DNA from: Tridacna crocea
Taxonomy: Eukaryota > Mollusca > Bivalvia > Cardiida > Cardiidae
Assembly: GCA_943736015.1 (NCBI GenBank)
Contig: OX031063.1
Span: 40,874,672 to 40,938,671 of the forward strand
DNA: 64,000 bases
Reading direction: 5' to 3'
Below the pieces are notes generated by a model. It ran no database searches. It was not told the DNA's origin and was given only the letters and a program-made list of their open reading frames with translations. Position 1 is the stretch's first letter; the number at the start of each line of letters is the position of its first letter. Made by a program: the position numbers and the translations under genes. Positions 21,711-29,867 of this stretch are shown here, one piece after another.

Positions 21711-22032
21711 ACAGTACTTTTTTGACAAGACAAATCTTTTATTCACTGGCAATATAGTAGGAAATGGCTTTTATGATTTTTAAAACAAAACAAACAAACA
21801 CAAAACTAGACATAATCACAATCTTTATTCTGATTCTAAACAAACTCATTCATCCAGATAGAAAATATAACAGAAATAGATGGTGCGCTAAAATCACCAA
21901 ACCATTGCAATTATTGTGGTGGTTTTTATAAATGAATGTGATTATAGTATCTTGCCTTTTTTGTAGTGTTCATTCTTTACCAAATGACAAAATTCTACAC
22001 TTGTCCAAAGTAAAAACATTGGCAGACAACAA
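21711..22032. other. No gene recognised
   Basis: AT-rich, with an A/C-rich stretch at 21780-21805 and a small M1 right-end scrap at 21975-22030 (caaatgacaaaattctacac). Confidence 0.5.
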
Positions 22033-22260
22033 TTAACTCTTTACCACACAACAAAATTTTAGACTGGTTCAAACTGAAAGCATTTGCAGACGACAAAATA
22101 AAGGTGACTAAAAAATTGAAACTTGTTCTGGGAAGGGTAGAAAACACTGTGGGAAAAGGAGAAAATGCTGGTTACCAGCATTTTCTCCTTTTCCTACAGT
22201 GTTTTCAAAAGGCTTCTTTCTGAGGGGCGTCAAAAGTGAAATTGTGTGGTAATGGGTTAA
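22033..22260 (-). mobile_element. M1 MITE
   Basis: TTAACTCTTTACCACACAAC to TGGTAATGGGTTAA. The hairpin is matched over its full length (aaaacactgtgggaaaagga / tccttttcctacagtgtttt). Confidence 0.88.
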
Positions 22261-22261
22261 A

Positions 22262-22382
22262 ATGTGATGGGATTTGTAATAGTGTAAGATCCATTGAGGG
22301 ACGAAAAAAAAATGCTGGCTGCCAGCATTTTCATCTTTTCAGGACATCAATGTTTTCAAATGGCCTCTTCCTCAGGCTCTTT
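22262..22382 (-). mobile_element. Decayed M1 MITE core
   Basis: aaatgctggctgccagcattt is a tight hairpin tip; outer parts (tcatcttttcaggacatc, ggcctcttcctcaggc) are diverged. It lies between two complete copies. Confidence 0.55.
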
Positions 22383-22608
22383 AACCCTATCCCAAACAAG
22401 CCCTTGTTTTTACGTGTCTGCGGTACAAGTCTTTTGAAAACCTTGTGGGAAAAGGAGAAACTGCTCGTAACAAGCAATTTCTCTTTTTCCCACATTGTTT
22501 TCTACCCACTTAGAGAACTTTCTGCCATTTTTATCAAATTTGAAATTGTCATCTGCAAACTTTTTGAGTTTGGAAGAGTCTAAAATTTGTTTCTTGGGAA
22601 AGGGTTCA
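22381..22608 (+). mobile_element. M1 MITE, GCTCGT apex type
   Basis: TTAACCCTATCCCAAACAAGCC to TTCTTGGGAAAGGGTTCA. Apex ctgctcgtaacaagcaat; arms gtgggaaaaggag / tctttttcccac. Confidence 0.85.
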
Positions 22609-22832
22609 CTCATTACCAAACGACAAAAATTTAGGTTTGTCCAAATGGAAAGCATTTGCAAACAACATGATAAATGTGACTGAATATTTAAAAGTTGGTT
22701 TGTAAATGATAGAAAACATTGTGGGAAAAGAAGAAAATGCTGGTTACCAGCATTTTCTCCTTTTCCAACAATGTTTTCTAAAGGCTTCTTTCTCAGGGTT
22801 GTCAAAAGTAGGAATAGTGTGGTAATGGGTCA
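22605..22832 (-). mobile_element. M1 MITE
   Basis: Begins ttcactcattaccaaacgac, ends gtgtggtaatgggtcaa. Both TTAA sites show one substitution. It directly abuts the previous copy. Confidence 0.82.
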
Positions 22833-22927
22833 ATTTTTGGGATTGTTTGGTGTTGATTAAATGACGTATGTAGGCACAATAGAAATGCCAGAGTTGATAA
22901 CCACTTGCATGAGAATTACAAAAAATA

Positions 22928-23157
22928 TTAAATCTTTACCAAACGACAAAATTTTAGACTGGTCCAAATTTCAAGCACTTGCAGACGACATAATAAACGT
23001 AACTCAAAAATTGATATTTTTTTCCAGCAAGGTAGAAAACAACACTGTGGGAAAACGAGAAAATGCTAGTTACGGGCATTTTCTCTTTTTCCAACAATGT
23101 TTCAAAAAGGCTGGTAACCAGGGTCATAAAAACCTGGGATTGTGTGGTAAACGGTTA
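22928..23157 (-). mobile_element. M1 MITE
   Basis: TTAAATCTTTACCAAACGAC to TGTGGTAAACGGTTAG. Hairpin aacactgtgggaaaacgaga / tctctttttccaacaatgtt. Confidence 0.82.
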
Positions 23158-23175
23158 GGCGAGACAAGTCACAGA

Positions 23176-23377
23176 ATTTCCCGTTATTCAACAACACAAA
23201 CCCTACTTTTAACGTCCCTGAGAAAGAATCCTTTACAAAACATTGTGAGAAAAGAAGAAAATGCTGATAACCTTCACACAACAAAGTTTAAATTTTCAGT
23301 CAGTCTTATTTTGTCATCTGCAAATGCTTTCGATTTGAACATGCCAAAAATTTTGTCATTTGGTAATGAGTTAAACA
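23176..23377 (+). mobile_element. M1 MITE, right arm deleted at the apex
   Basis: Left end tattcaacaacacaaaccc, left arm aaaacattgtgagaaaagaa, apex gctgataacc, then straight to cttcacacaacaaag and the right end TTTGGTAATGAGTTAA. Confidence 0.75.
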
Positions 23378-23384
23378 TCCTGAC

Positions 23385-23455
23385 ATGGGTGTGAGAAAGA
23401 AGCCTTTTGAAAACATTGTGGGAAAAAAAAAGAGAAAATTCTGGTAACCATGCAA
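23385..23455 (+). mobile_element. M1 left arm, broken at the apex
   Basis: gaaagaagccttttgaaaac, attgtgggaaaaaaaaagag, ctggtaaccatgc, then unrelated sequence. Confidence 0.6.
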
Positions 23456-23760
23456 AATTACTTATAATTAAAAATGAGTATTATTGAACTACTTTCACCA
23501 ATTCATTTTTTTCCATTTTTTGCTTCTTTGAATTATCATTTATAAATCTAAAACCACTATATTCTTAATTCAAAAAGAGATAATAATTCCCTTTTCAGAA
23601 AACTAACAAAAGTATCAAAAGATATTTTCAAGATAGACATTAAAGGTGGGACAAAAATTTTACAAAAATGTAAAAAAAAATCATCCTGATACTCCCAAAG
23701 CCTTTTTATTTTCATTCACAAAACCCCAGTAGTTGAAAACCATCTGACAACACGAGAAAA
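23440..23760 (+). repeat. Dispersed repeat R5, copy 1
   Basis: Matches 58200-58520: shared gaattatcatttataaat, agataataattccctt-type, gaaaactaacaaaagtatc and aagatagaca in the same order. Confidence 0.6.
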
Positions 23761-24027
23761 TAGAGATTTACTATGGCCCAGGTTGACACCAATGGGAGAC
23801 AAGTTCTATTTTTAGATCATCAATTCGCTCATTTACATACAGGAATACACAGACAAAGTTACAAACATAGCATCCGAAGAAGACATTATGAAAAATAATT
23901 CTTGCATGTTTGTTATGTAATGGAATTTAAGCGTTACGAGCCACATACCAGTCACTTGACATTCCCACAATGCTTTATTGATTTTTGGCAAGAAATCTAA
24001 AAATACCTTAAGAGGATACGTAGCCTT

Positions 24028-24256
24028 TTAATCCATTACCACACAATCCCTACTTTTGAAGACCCCGAGAAAGAAGCCTTTAGAAAACATTGTGGGAAAA
24101 GGAGAAAATGCTGGTAACCAGAATTTTCTCCTTTTCCCACAATGTTTTCTACCCTTCACAAAACAAATTTCAAATTAAAGGTCACTGTTATTTTGTTGTC
24201 TGCAACGGCTTTCTATTTGGACAAACCTCAAATTTTGTCGTTTGGTAATGAGTTAA
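24028..24256 (+). mobile_element. M1 MITE
   Basis: TTAATCCATTACCACACAATCC to TTTGGTAATGAGTTAA. Full hairpin with one apex change (accagaattttc). Confidence 0.87.
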
Positions 24257-24675
24257 GGGAACACCATCAATAAAAATTTTTTTGTAATTTCATGAATCTT
24301 AATTATTGATTATTTGTATTATTTCTTCATATGAATTTCAGTGATACATATATTAATCAATTTGGTGAGATGTAAATATTCTAAATACCCACCTTTAACG
24401 GAATTTCTGATCCGTTACAATGTGCAAAAACCTTATTTCTGCATAAATCCTTGTTTATCTTTATTCATCAACCAATTATAATTTTTGCCCCAGGTTCACC
24501 AGAAGTGCTTTACACAGGTCTTACATTAGACTAGAGTCTAGACTGAAAAGAATATGCAGAATGATATTGGGTTTATATCATGTGTTTACTTTTTCCAGCC
24601 TGTAAGACAATAAAATTCATGAATGCAAGCCAACTGTACTTTGAGCTATTGTAAACCTGTGGTAAAACTTATATC
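24257..24675. other. No gene; possible Tim8 poly(A) signal
   Basis: AT-rich. On the minus strand AATAAA occurs at 24460-24465, about 480 bp past the Tim8-like stop codon. If used, the 3' UTR would include the M1 MITE at 24676-24904. That is inference. Confidence 0.35.
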
Positions 24676-24904
24676 TTAACTCTTTACCACACAGTCCCGA
24701 CTTTTAACGACCCTGATAAAGAAAGCTTTTGAAAACATTGTAGGAAAAGGAGAAAATGCTGGTAACCAGCATTTTCTCCTTTTCCCACAATGTTTTCTAC
24801 CCTTCCCAAATTAAATTTCAATTTTTGAGAAACATTTACTTTGACGTCTGCAAGTGCTTTCAATTTAGATCAGTCTAAAATTTTGTTGTTTGGTAATGAG
24901 TTAA
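24676..24904 (+). mobile_element. M1 MITE next to the Tim8-like gene
   Basis: TTAACTCTTTACCACACAGTCC to TTTGGTAATGAGTTAA, with an intact hairpin. It ends 40 bp beyond the stop codon of the convergent Tim8-like gene, so it may be transcribed in its 3' UTR. Confidence 0.88.
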
Positions 24905-24943
24905 GATCTGAAAGAGTTAAATAAAGAACACAAAGTAATAATG

Positions 24944-25252
24944 CTACATGTTTCCTTGCACCTTCTGCATGAAACGATCAGCTATATATGTAGCTGTATC
25001 AAAGTATCTATTCACACAATTAGATAAACAGGTCTCCTGTTTTTTGTCCAGTCTATCTCTGGGATAAATGTCACACATTGTCCAACACTTGTCTGTGAGA
25101 TTGCTGATTTGCTGCCGCATTTGTTCCTGGACCTGTGCCTCCTGGATAAACTGAAGAACTTTAGGGTCCACCTTTCCATCCTTTCCACCCTGCCCTCCTG
25201 GGGCTGTACCTCCAAGTCCTGCTGGTCGGGAAAATGATGAATCATAATTCAT
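24944..25252 (-). CDS. Tim8: Mitochondrial small Tim chaperone, Tim8-like
   Basis: 102 aa, complete. Small Tim proteins form hexameric rings in the mitochondrial intermembrane space; Tim8 pairs with Tim13 to carry hydrophobic precursors to the inner membrane (family knowledge). Seen here: twin CX3C motifs C56-WTM-C60 and C75-LSN-C79, separated by 14 residues as in the family. It has the Tim8 signature VDP...FI near 28-36, LDKKQETCLSNCVNRYFDT at 68-86, and a helical C-terminus. The CW first motif and NCV-R-x-x-DT fit Tim8 better than Tim13. The N-terminal 27 residues are Gly/Ser rich and longer than usual. The frame is open for about 24 more codons upstream to an in-frame TAG. Acceptor-like tracts (cctctttcag) lie there, so a spliced 5' exon is possible; the ATG at 25252 is preferred because it gives the normal family length. 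No intron in the coding part. Confidence 0.92.
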   Translation of the reverse strand: MNYDSSFSRPAGLGGTAPGGQGGKDGKVDPKVLQFIQEAQVQEQMRQQISNLTDKCWTMCDIYPRDRLDKKQETCLSNCVNRYFDTATYIADRFMQKVQGNM

Positions 25253-25335
25253 TTTGTATCTCTTTCTGTCTCTATCTTCTATTGATCCAACACTTAATGG
25301 GTGTCTCTTCCTATCTGTATATTCTATTTTCTGAA
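25253..25335 (-). promoter_or_regulatory. 5' UTR region of the Tim8-like gene
   Basis: On the minus strand this reads ttcatcctctttcag then aaaatagaatatacag before a purine-rich leader. The pyrimidine tract plus CAG looks like a 3' splice site, suggesting a 5' UTR intron. No TATA box is obvious. Confidence 0.35.
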
Positions 25336-25429
25336 AGAGGATGAATAAATTTTCTTTGTTAGTTCATTTTTGGTTTGTTTTTGTTTTTGTTTGTTTGTAT
25401 TAGATTTAAATGTCATTTAAACAGCTTAG

Positions 25430-25600
25430 TTCATCTCATGGCTATCAGTTCACCAACACATGTCTTTCCTGGCTTTTTCACACAAGTGCCAATACAACTT
25501 ACATGTGTGCAACTTACAAACAAGAGTTGTGCAAGCTGTGCATATACACCAGAATGGGCTTGTCAGTGATATGGGTTAAAATCTAGAAAACTTGCAAATA
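25430..25600 (-). mobile_element. Possible SINE body remnant
   Basis: agttcaccaacacatg, tttcctggctttttcacaca echo the 3' part of the SINE at 10700-10760. Weak. Confidence 0.3.
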
Positions 25601-25826
25601 TCTAAATATTAAAAGTCACATGCACAACTACACATCATACACATTCATTAGGTATTCATCATAGAGGTAAGTTATTCAAATGAAAAACTGTAGGAGTTGC
25701 GCACAAAAGACATTGGTAGCAGACAGACAAACAGACAGACTGACGGGCGGCCAGGTCCTTAACATAATATGGCCCTTTGGGCATATAAAAATAAGGTTGC
25801 CTCAATTGGGTAGCAAATCTTCAACC

Positions 25827-25950
25827 ACCAGATTTAAAAGAAACACAGCTTCTGATTGGCTAAACCAGAAGTTGTGTTACTTTCAAATGTAGAAAATTCT
25901 GAAGAATAAGATAAAGAATATTCTTAAGAATGGTTGATGAATACAGGCCC
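25827..25950. mobile_element. Foldback MITE (family FB), copy 1
   Basis: aaagaaacacagcttctgat, tggctaaaccagaagttgtg and ttactttcaaatgtagaaaa, then gaataag and a terminal ttcttaagaatggttgatga. The left half is shortened. The intact form is at 42745-42930. Confidence 0.6.
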
Positions 25951-26023
25951 AAGTCATGGCTCAGCTATGGTAACCAATGAGCTATATGACAAGGCAGGAT
26001 GAAAACGAAAGTTCTGTCATTGT

Positions 26024-26086
26024 AAGATTTATATGAATTCGTAAAAAATAAATAAGATTTATATGAATTCGTAAAAAATAAATACT
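26024..26086 (+). repeat. 31 bp direct repeat, two copies
   Basis: taagatttatatgaattcg followed by taaaaaataaa occurs twice in tandem without differences, so the duplication is recent. Confidence 0.85.
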
Positions 26087-26300
26087 CTCTAAACCCTTCA
26101 CCACGGTTAGAAAACTGAGTAAGACAGCCTTTGAATACATTGTTTGCAAAAGGAAAAATGCAAATGAACAGCATTTTCTCCAGTTCCCACAATCTAAACC
26201 CTTCATCATAGTTTAAACCCTGAGTAAGACAGTCTTTGCATATGGGACAATGCAGATGCACAGCATTTTGTCCTGTTCCCACAATTCTCCTATAAGAGAA
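26087..26300 (+). mobile_element. Two tandem decayed M1 arms
   Basis: taaacccttcaccac / taaacccttcatcatag starts, each followed by ctgagtaagacagcctttg-type, an apex and a cagcattttctcc / cagcattttgtcc arm; period about 115 bp. Confidence 0.5.
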
Positions 26301-26431
26301 AACATTTTATTAATATAACTAAAGACAACATGTCTTGAATTCTTCTGCAAATTCTTTGACTTTGAAGAACTCAAAAATTTCAATGTTTGGTAAAGAAAAA
26401 TATAAACACTGAAATAAACATTATTCCTTCC

Positions 26432-26659
26432 TTAACTCTTTACCAAATGACAAATTTTGGACTCTTCCAAACCAAAAGAGTTTGCAGGTGACAATTTTAG
26501 ATTTGGAGAAAATGGCAGAAAGTTCTCATAAAGGGTACAAAACACTGTGGGAAAAGGAAAAATTGCTTGTTACAAGCAATTTCTCCTTTTCCCACAGTGT
26601 TTTCAAAAGACTTTTACTGCAGACACTTAAAAACCAGGGCCTGTTTAGGAAAGGGTTAA
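26432..26659 (-). mobile_element. M1 MITE, first of a back-to-back pair
   Basis: TTAACTCTTTACCAAATGAC to GGAAAGGGTTAA; apex ttgcttgttacaagcaa. Its right TTAA is also the left TTAA of the next copy. Confidence 0.88.
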
Positions 26660-26883
26660 CCCTTTACCAATCAATCCCTTGTTTTTATGACCCTGAGATG
26701 GAAGCCTTTTGAAAACATTTGGGAAAAGGAGAACATTCTGGTTACCAGCATTTTCTCCTTCTCCTACATTGTTTTCGATCCTGCTGGAGACAAATTTCAA
26801 TTCTTGAGTTATGGTTATTTTGTCGTCTGCAAGTGCTTTGAATCTGGACCAGTCTAAAATTTTGTTGTTTGGTAAAGTCTTAA
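26656..26883 (+). mobile_element. M1 MITE, second of a back-to-back pair
   Basis: TTAACCCTTTACCAATCAATCC to TTTGGTAAAGTCTTAA; apex ctggttaccagc. Shares one TTAA with the previous copy, opposite orientation. Confidence 0.88.
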
Positions 26884-26929
26884 AACAAATTTAACCCTGA
26901 TGCCATTCAAGTAAATTCCTGGAGAAAAA

Positions 26930-27730
26930 AACATGCTGTACCAGAAGAATATACCGTACCATACACCGTAAGGATAAATATATGTAACCAGAATGTGCAA
27001 AATATTGTATGCTTTTATTTGTATTTTGATATTGAAGAACATATAGTCTAACCTTACTGTCCAGTTTTTTTATATTTTATCAAGTTATTTGCCAATTTTA
27101 GACATTCCTGCATGGGACTAACAGGTGCCCATTACCCCGTACCAATTACATGAAAGCCTACAAATTTCGAGGCACAAAACAACCAAATTAATAAGAATTA
27201 TGATACATTATGCAATTATCTACTTACTTACAAGTTTATGTTGTTCTATTTCATGTTTTACAGATGTTGCGGGTACATGTCAAGCATCCAAAAGAGATTT
27301 ACAGAAGGGAAATAACTCTCTTGCACTACTGAAGTTTATACAGAGTTATGTTTCATCACTTTAATGAAACCTTGTGGAAAAATGAGAAATTGCTTATGAC
27401 CATTAGAATAAGTAGATAATTGCATATTGTACCATAAATTCTGATTAATGTCGTTGTTTTATGCCTCAAAATTCATACAGGGCTCATGTAATTTGTAGGG
27501 CATAACAGGCACCTGTTCGTCCCATACAAGAATGTCTCTAATTGGCAAATAACTTGACAAATATGAAAAATTGAGCAGTAATAACTCTAGGTAGGTTAGA
27601 TTATGTTTTTCGATAAAAAAATTTAAAAAAACCATGCAAAATATTGCACATTTTGGTACAGCGTGTTTTAATTCCTATGGCACATGGTACGGCATATATT
27701 TCTGATACGGCATGTTTTAGTAGGACCCCA
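26930..27730. mobile_element. TIR element T1, about 0.8 kb, non-autonomous
   Basis: The left end (acatgctgtaccag, ataccgtaccatacacc, gaatgtgcaaaatattgt) is inverted at the right end (tgcaaaatattgcacatttt, gcacatggtacggcatat, gatacggcatgtttt). Inner repeats also match (27060-27130 versus 27485-27580: ttatttgccaatt, acattcctgcatgggac). The TIRs total about 180-200 bp. An ORF at 27125-27364 has no transposase features. Confidence 0.65.
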
Positions 27731-27914
27731 AAACATGTGGTCTAAGATTCAAAACTAACAAGGCTAGTACTTAAATCGGTGAACAAACCAGACCACTTGA
27801 GTGCTTAATATCCACATATTACTGCATTAGTAAAATGAAATGCAACAACTAAGAGTAACAGATAAAAGGAACTGCTTTCTCTTAAGTGTGGTGTTTAGAT
27901 TGAAAATTGATCAA
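27731..27914. other. No feature recognised
   Basis: Short AT-rich spacer. Confidence 0.5.
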
Positions 27915-28120
27915 ACAATAGGATATTGAATATGCAACCAACAGGTTCAAATCCTAATTCTGTGCTCTATTTGTGAAATTATGAGAGTTCACACTAGCCC
28001 GCAAAAACTGTGCGGAGATTTCGCCTGTTTTTGTTTTGATCGTCTCAATACTCAGAGGCAACCCGTCAAAGAGTATGATCGGCTTTGGAGACAGGTATCT
28101 GTACAACCTTCGTTGATATT
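27915..28120. repeat. Dispersed repeat R3, copy 2
   Basis: Partner of 5400-5730; ends about 400 bp upstream of the proposed CNBD2-like start codon. Confidence 0.55.
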
Positions 28121-28383
28121 TCGAATGATGCAATGATGAATGAATTGATGCAATGTCTACCAAAAATATTGTTCGTAATAACTATATTAGATTTACCGAA
28201 GCAGACAGGTTTTTCTTGCGTCGCGAAAATACATTACAAATCACTCGAATACATGTATTTCATATATCGGTTTGACACTATAAATGAACCACAACATCAA
28301 ATGAATTATTTTCTTATAAGCTTAAAAGCTGACCTGTGGGTGTCCCTCTGATCTCTTAGTGCAGATTTTTTAAGTAGTGTTTA

Positions 28384-28523
28384 CCGGTAACTTTGACCTT
28401 CTAGCCGCATGTCAACATGAGCGGAACCGGAAGTGAATACTTGCGCAGATTCTAAGTTACAAATTTTGACCCCGGTACGTTAACAAACAGGGTCATAGGT
28501 CAACTAATGGTTGCTAGCGGATA
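28384..28523 (+). promoter_or_regulatory. Candidate promoter and 5' UTR of the CNBD2-like gene
   Basis: Contains an ETS-type site ACCGGAAGTG at 28426-28435 in a locally more G+C-rich patch, and ggttgctagcgg at 28509-28520, which resembles one half of an RFX X-box. There is no TATA box. An in-frame TAG at 28515-28517 fixes the ATG at 28524 as the first possible start of this frame. Confidence 0.35.
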
Positions 28524-28730
28524 ATGCCTTTCATTTTTAAATCGTATGAAAATGCGAAAGAAAAGGCAAACAAAAGACTGACTAATTGGATTGAAAGAAC
28601 CAAGGAAGAAAACTATCAGACTGGTATCACCAGGCTTCAAAAAGTTCATAAAAATCTTTTTAAAAAGATCGAATGGAAACCAAAAGCTGACAAGAATTCA
28701 CGCGAGAGTGAGACAGATCTTATTATCCCG
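28524..28730 (+). CDS. CNBD2: CNBD2-like exon 1
   Basis: 69 codons starting at the ATG (in-frame stop 9 bp upstream), donor gtaaag, phase 0. Rich in Lys/Glu (ANKRLTNWIERTKEEN), likely helical. Assignment to the gene rests on phase and position, not on homology. Confidence 0.5.
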
Positions 28731-29836
28731 GTAAAGTCTGAAATACTGTTTAACTAATGTCAACCAGCGCATTTTCCCTGTTTTTTGTTTCAACATCAAT
28801 TTTCTGGATGATCTTAAAATAGAATCGTCTGAAATTTGGAAGAGCATATACATGTACCCTTTTAAGTTACCTTTTTTCAGGGACAGATTTCTCAAAACAA
28901 GCATTATTATCCTCATCTTTTTTGATGTCATCTCTATGAGACATAATGAGACATAATGAGCTTTGTATGTGCGAAGTTTAAAAAAAAAACTGTCCGTTAG
29001 AGAAAAAAATGTGATATACGATAAGCTTAAATTATCATTTTTTAACCTTTAATTTAGAATTTAAATATCTAGGAAATGGTAAGCTAGAATAATTTACAAC
29101 TATATGCAGTTGACATTTAACGCTATTATTTCCGGAAAAAAAAAGAAAGCTTACGCTTTAGTCGACTTTTCAAATTAACCTAGTAAAAAAAGTGAAAATG
29201 TTGAGAAAGGAATATGAAATTTGGGGAAGATGAACTTCGCACAGTTTAATCATTTAACCCTTTCCCAAACGACAAACTTTTGGACTAAACCAAATTGAAA
29301 GCATTTGTAGACGACAATTCAACTAGTTTAGTTTAAAACATATTTTATTCATGAACTGAATGGGGTCGGGCCACAAGTTCTTACAACTTAGATTCGGTCC
29401 TTCCCCTATTCAATTCAATTCTCGCTGAAAAGATTATTTCTGTCTATGATAGGGTAGAAAACATTGTGAGAAAAGGAGAAAATGCTTGTTACCAGCATTT
29501 TCTCCTTTTCCCACAATGTTTTCAGAAGGCTGCTATTCTAGACCCGTAAAAACCAGGGATTGTTTGGGAAAGGGTTAATGAACACACACACGTGTACACA
29601 CTCTCTCTGTCTCTCTCTCTGTCTCTGTCTCTCTCTCTGCTTTGTCTCTCTGAGGCTATGTAGTTTGTGTGTGTCTGGGGGGGGGGGGGGAGTGGAGGGG
29701 AGGGGCGGAAAGAACAAGCGTTGAAATGTTAAGTCTAGATATTTACAATTGTATAGCATGTAACATTTCTATAATTTCTTTATATCACTCTCGCTGTAAC
29801 GTTGTCTCCCACTTTATTTGCCCTTTCGTCCACCCG

Positions 29837-29867
<31 letters not shown>

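Noticed and set aside
27125..27364. 79 aa ORF inside T1
   Set aside because: No transposase motif; the region is part of a non-autonomous element.
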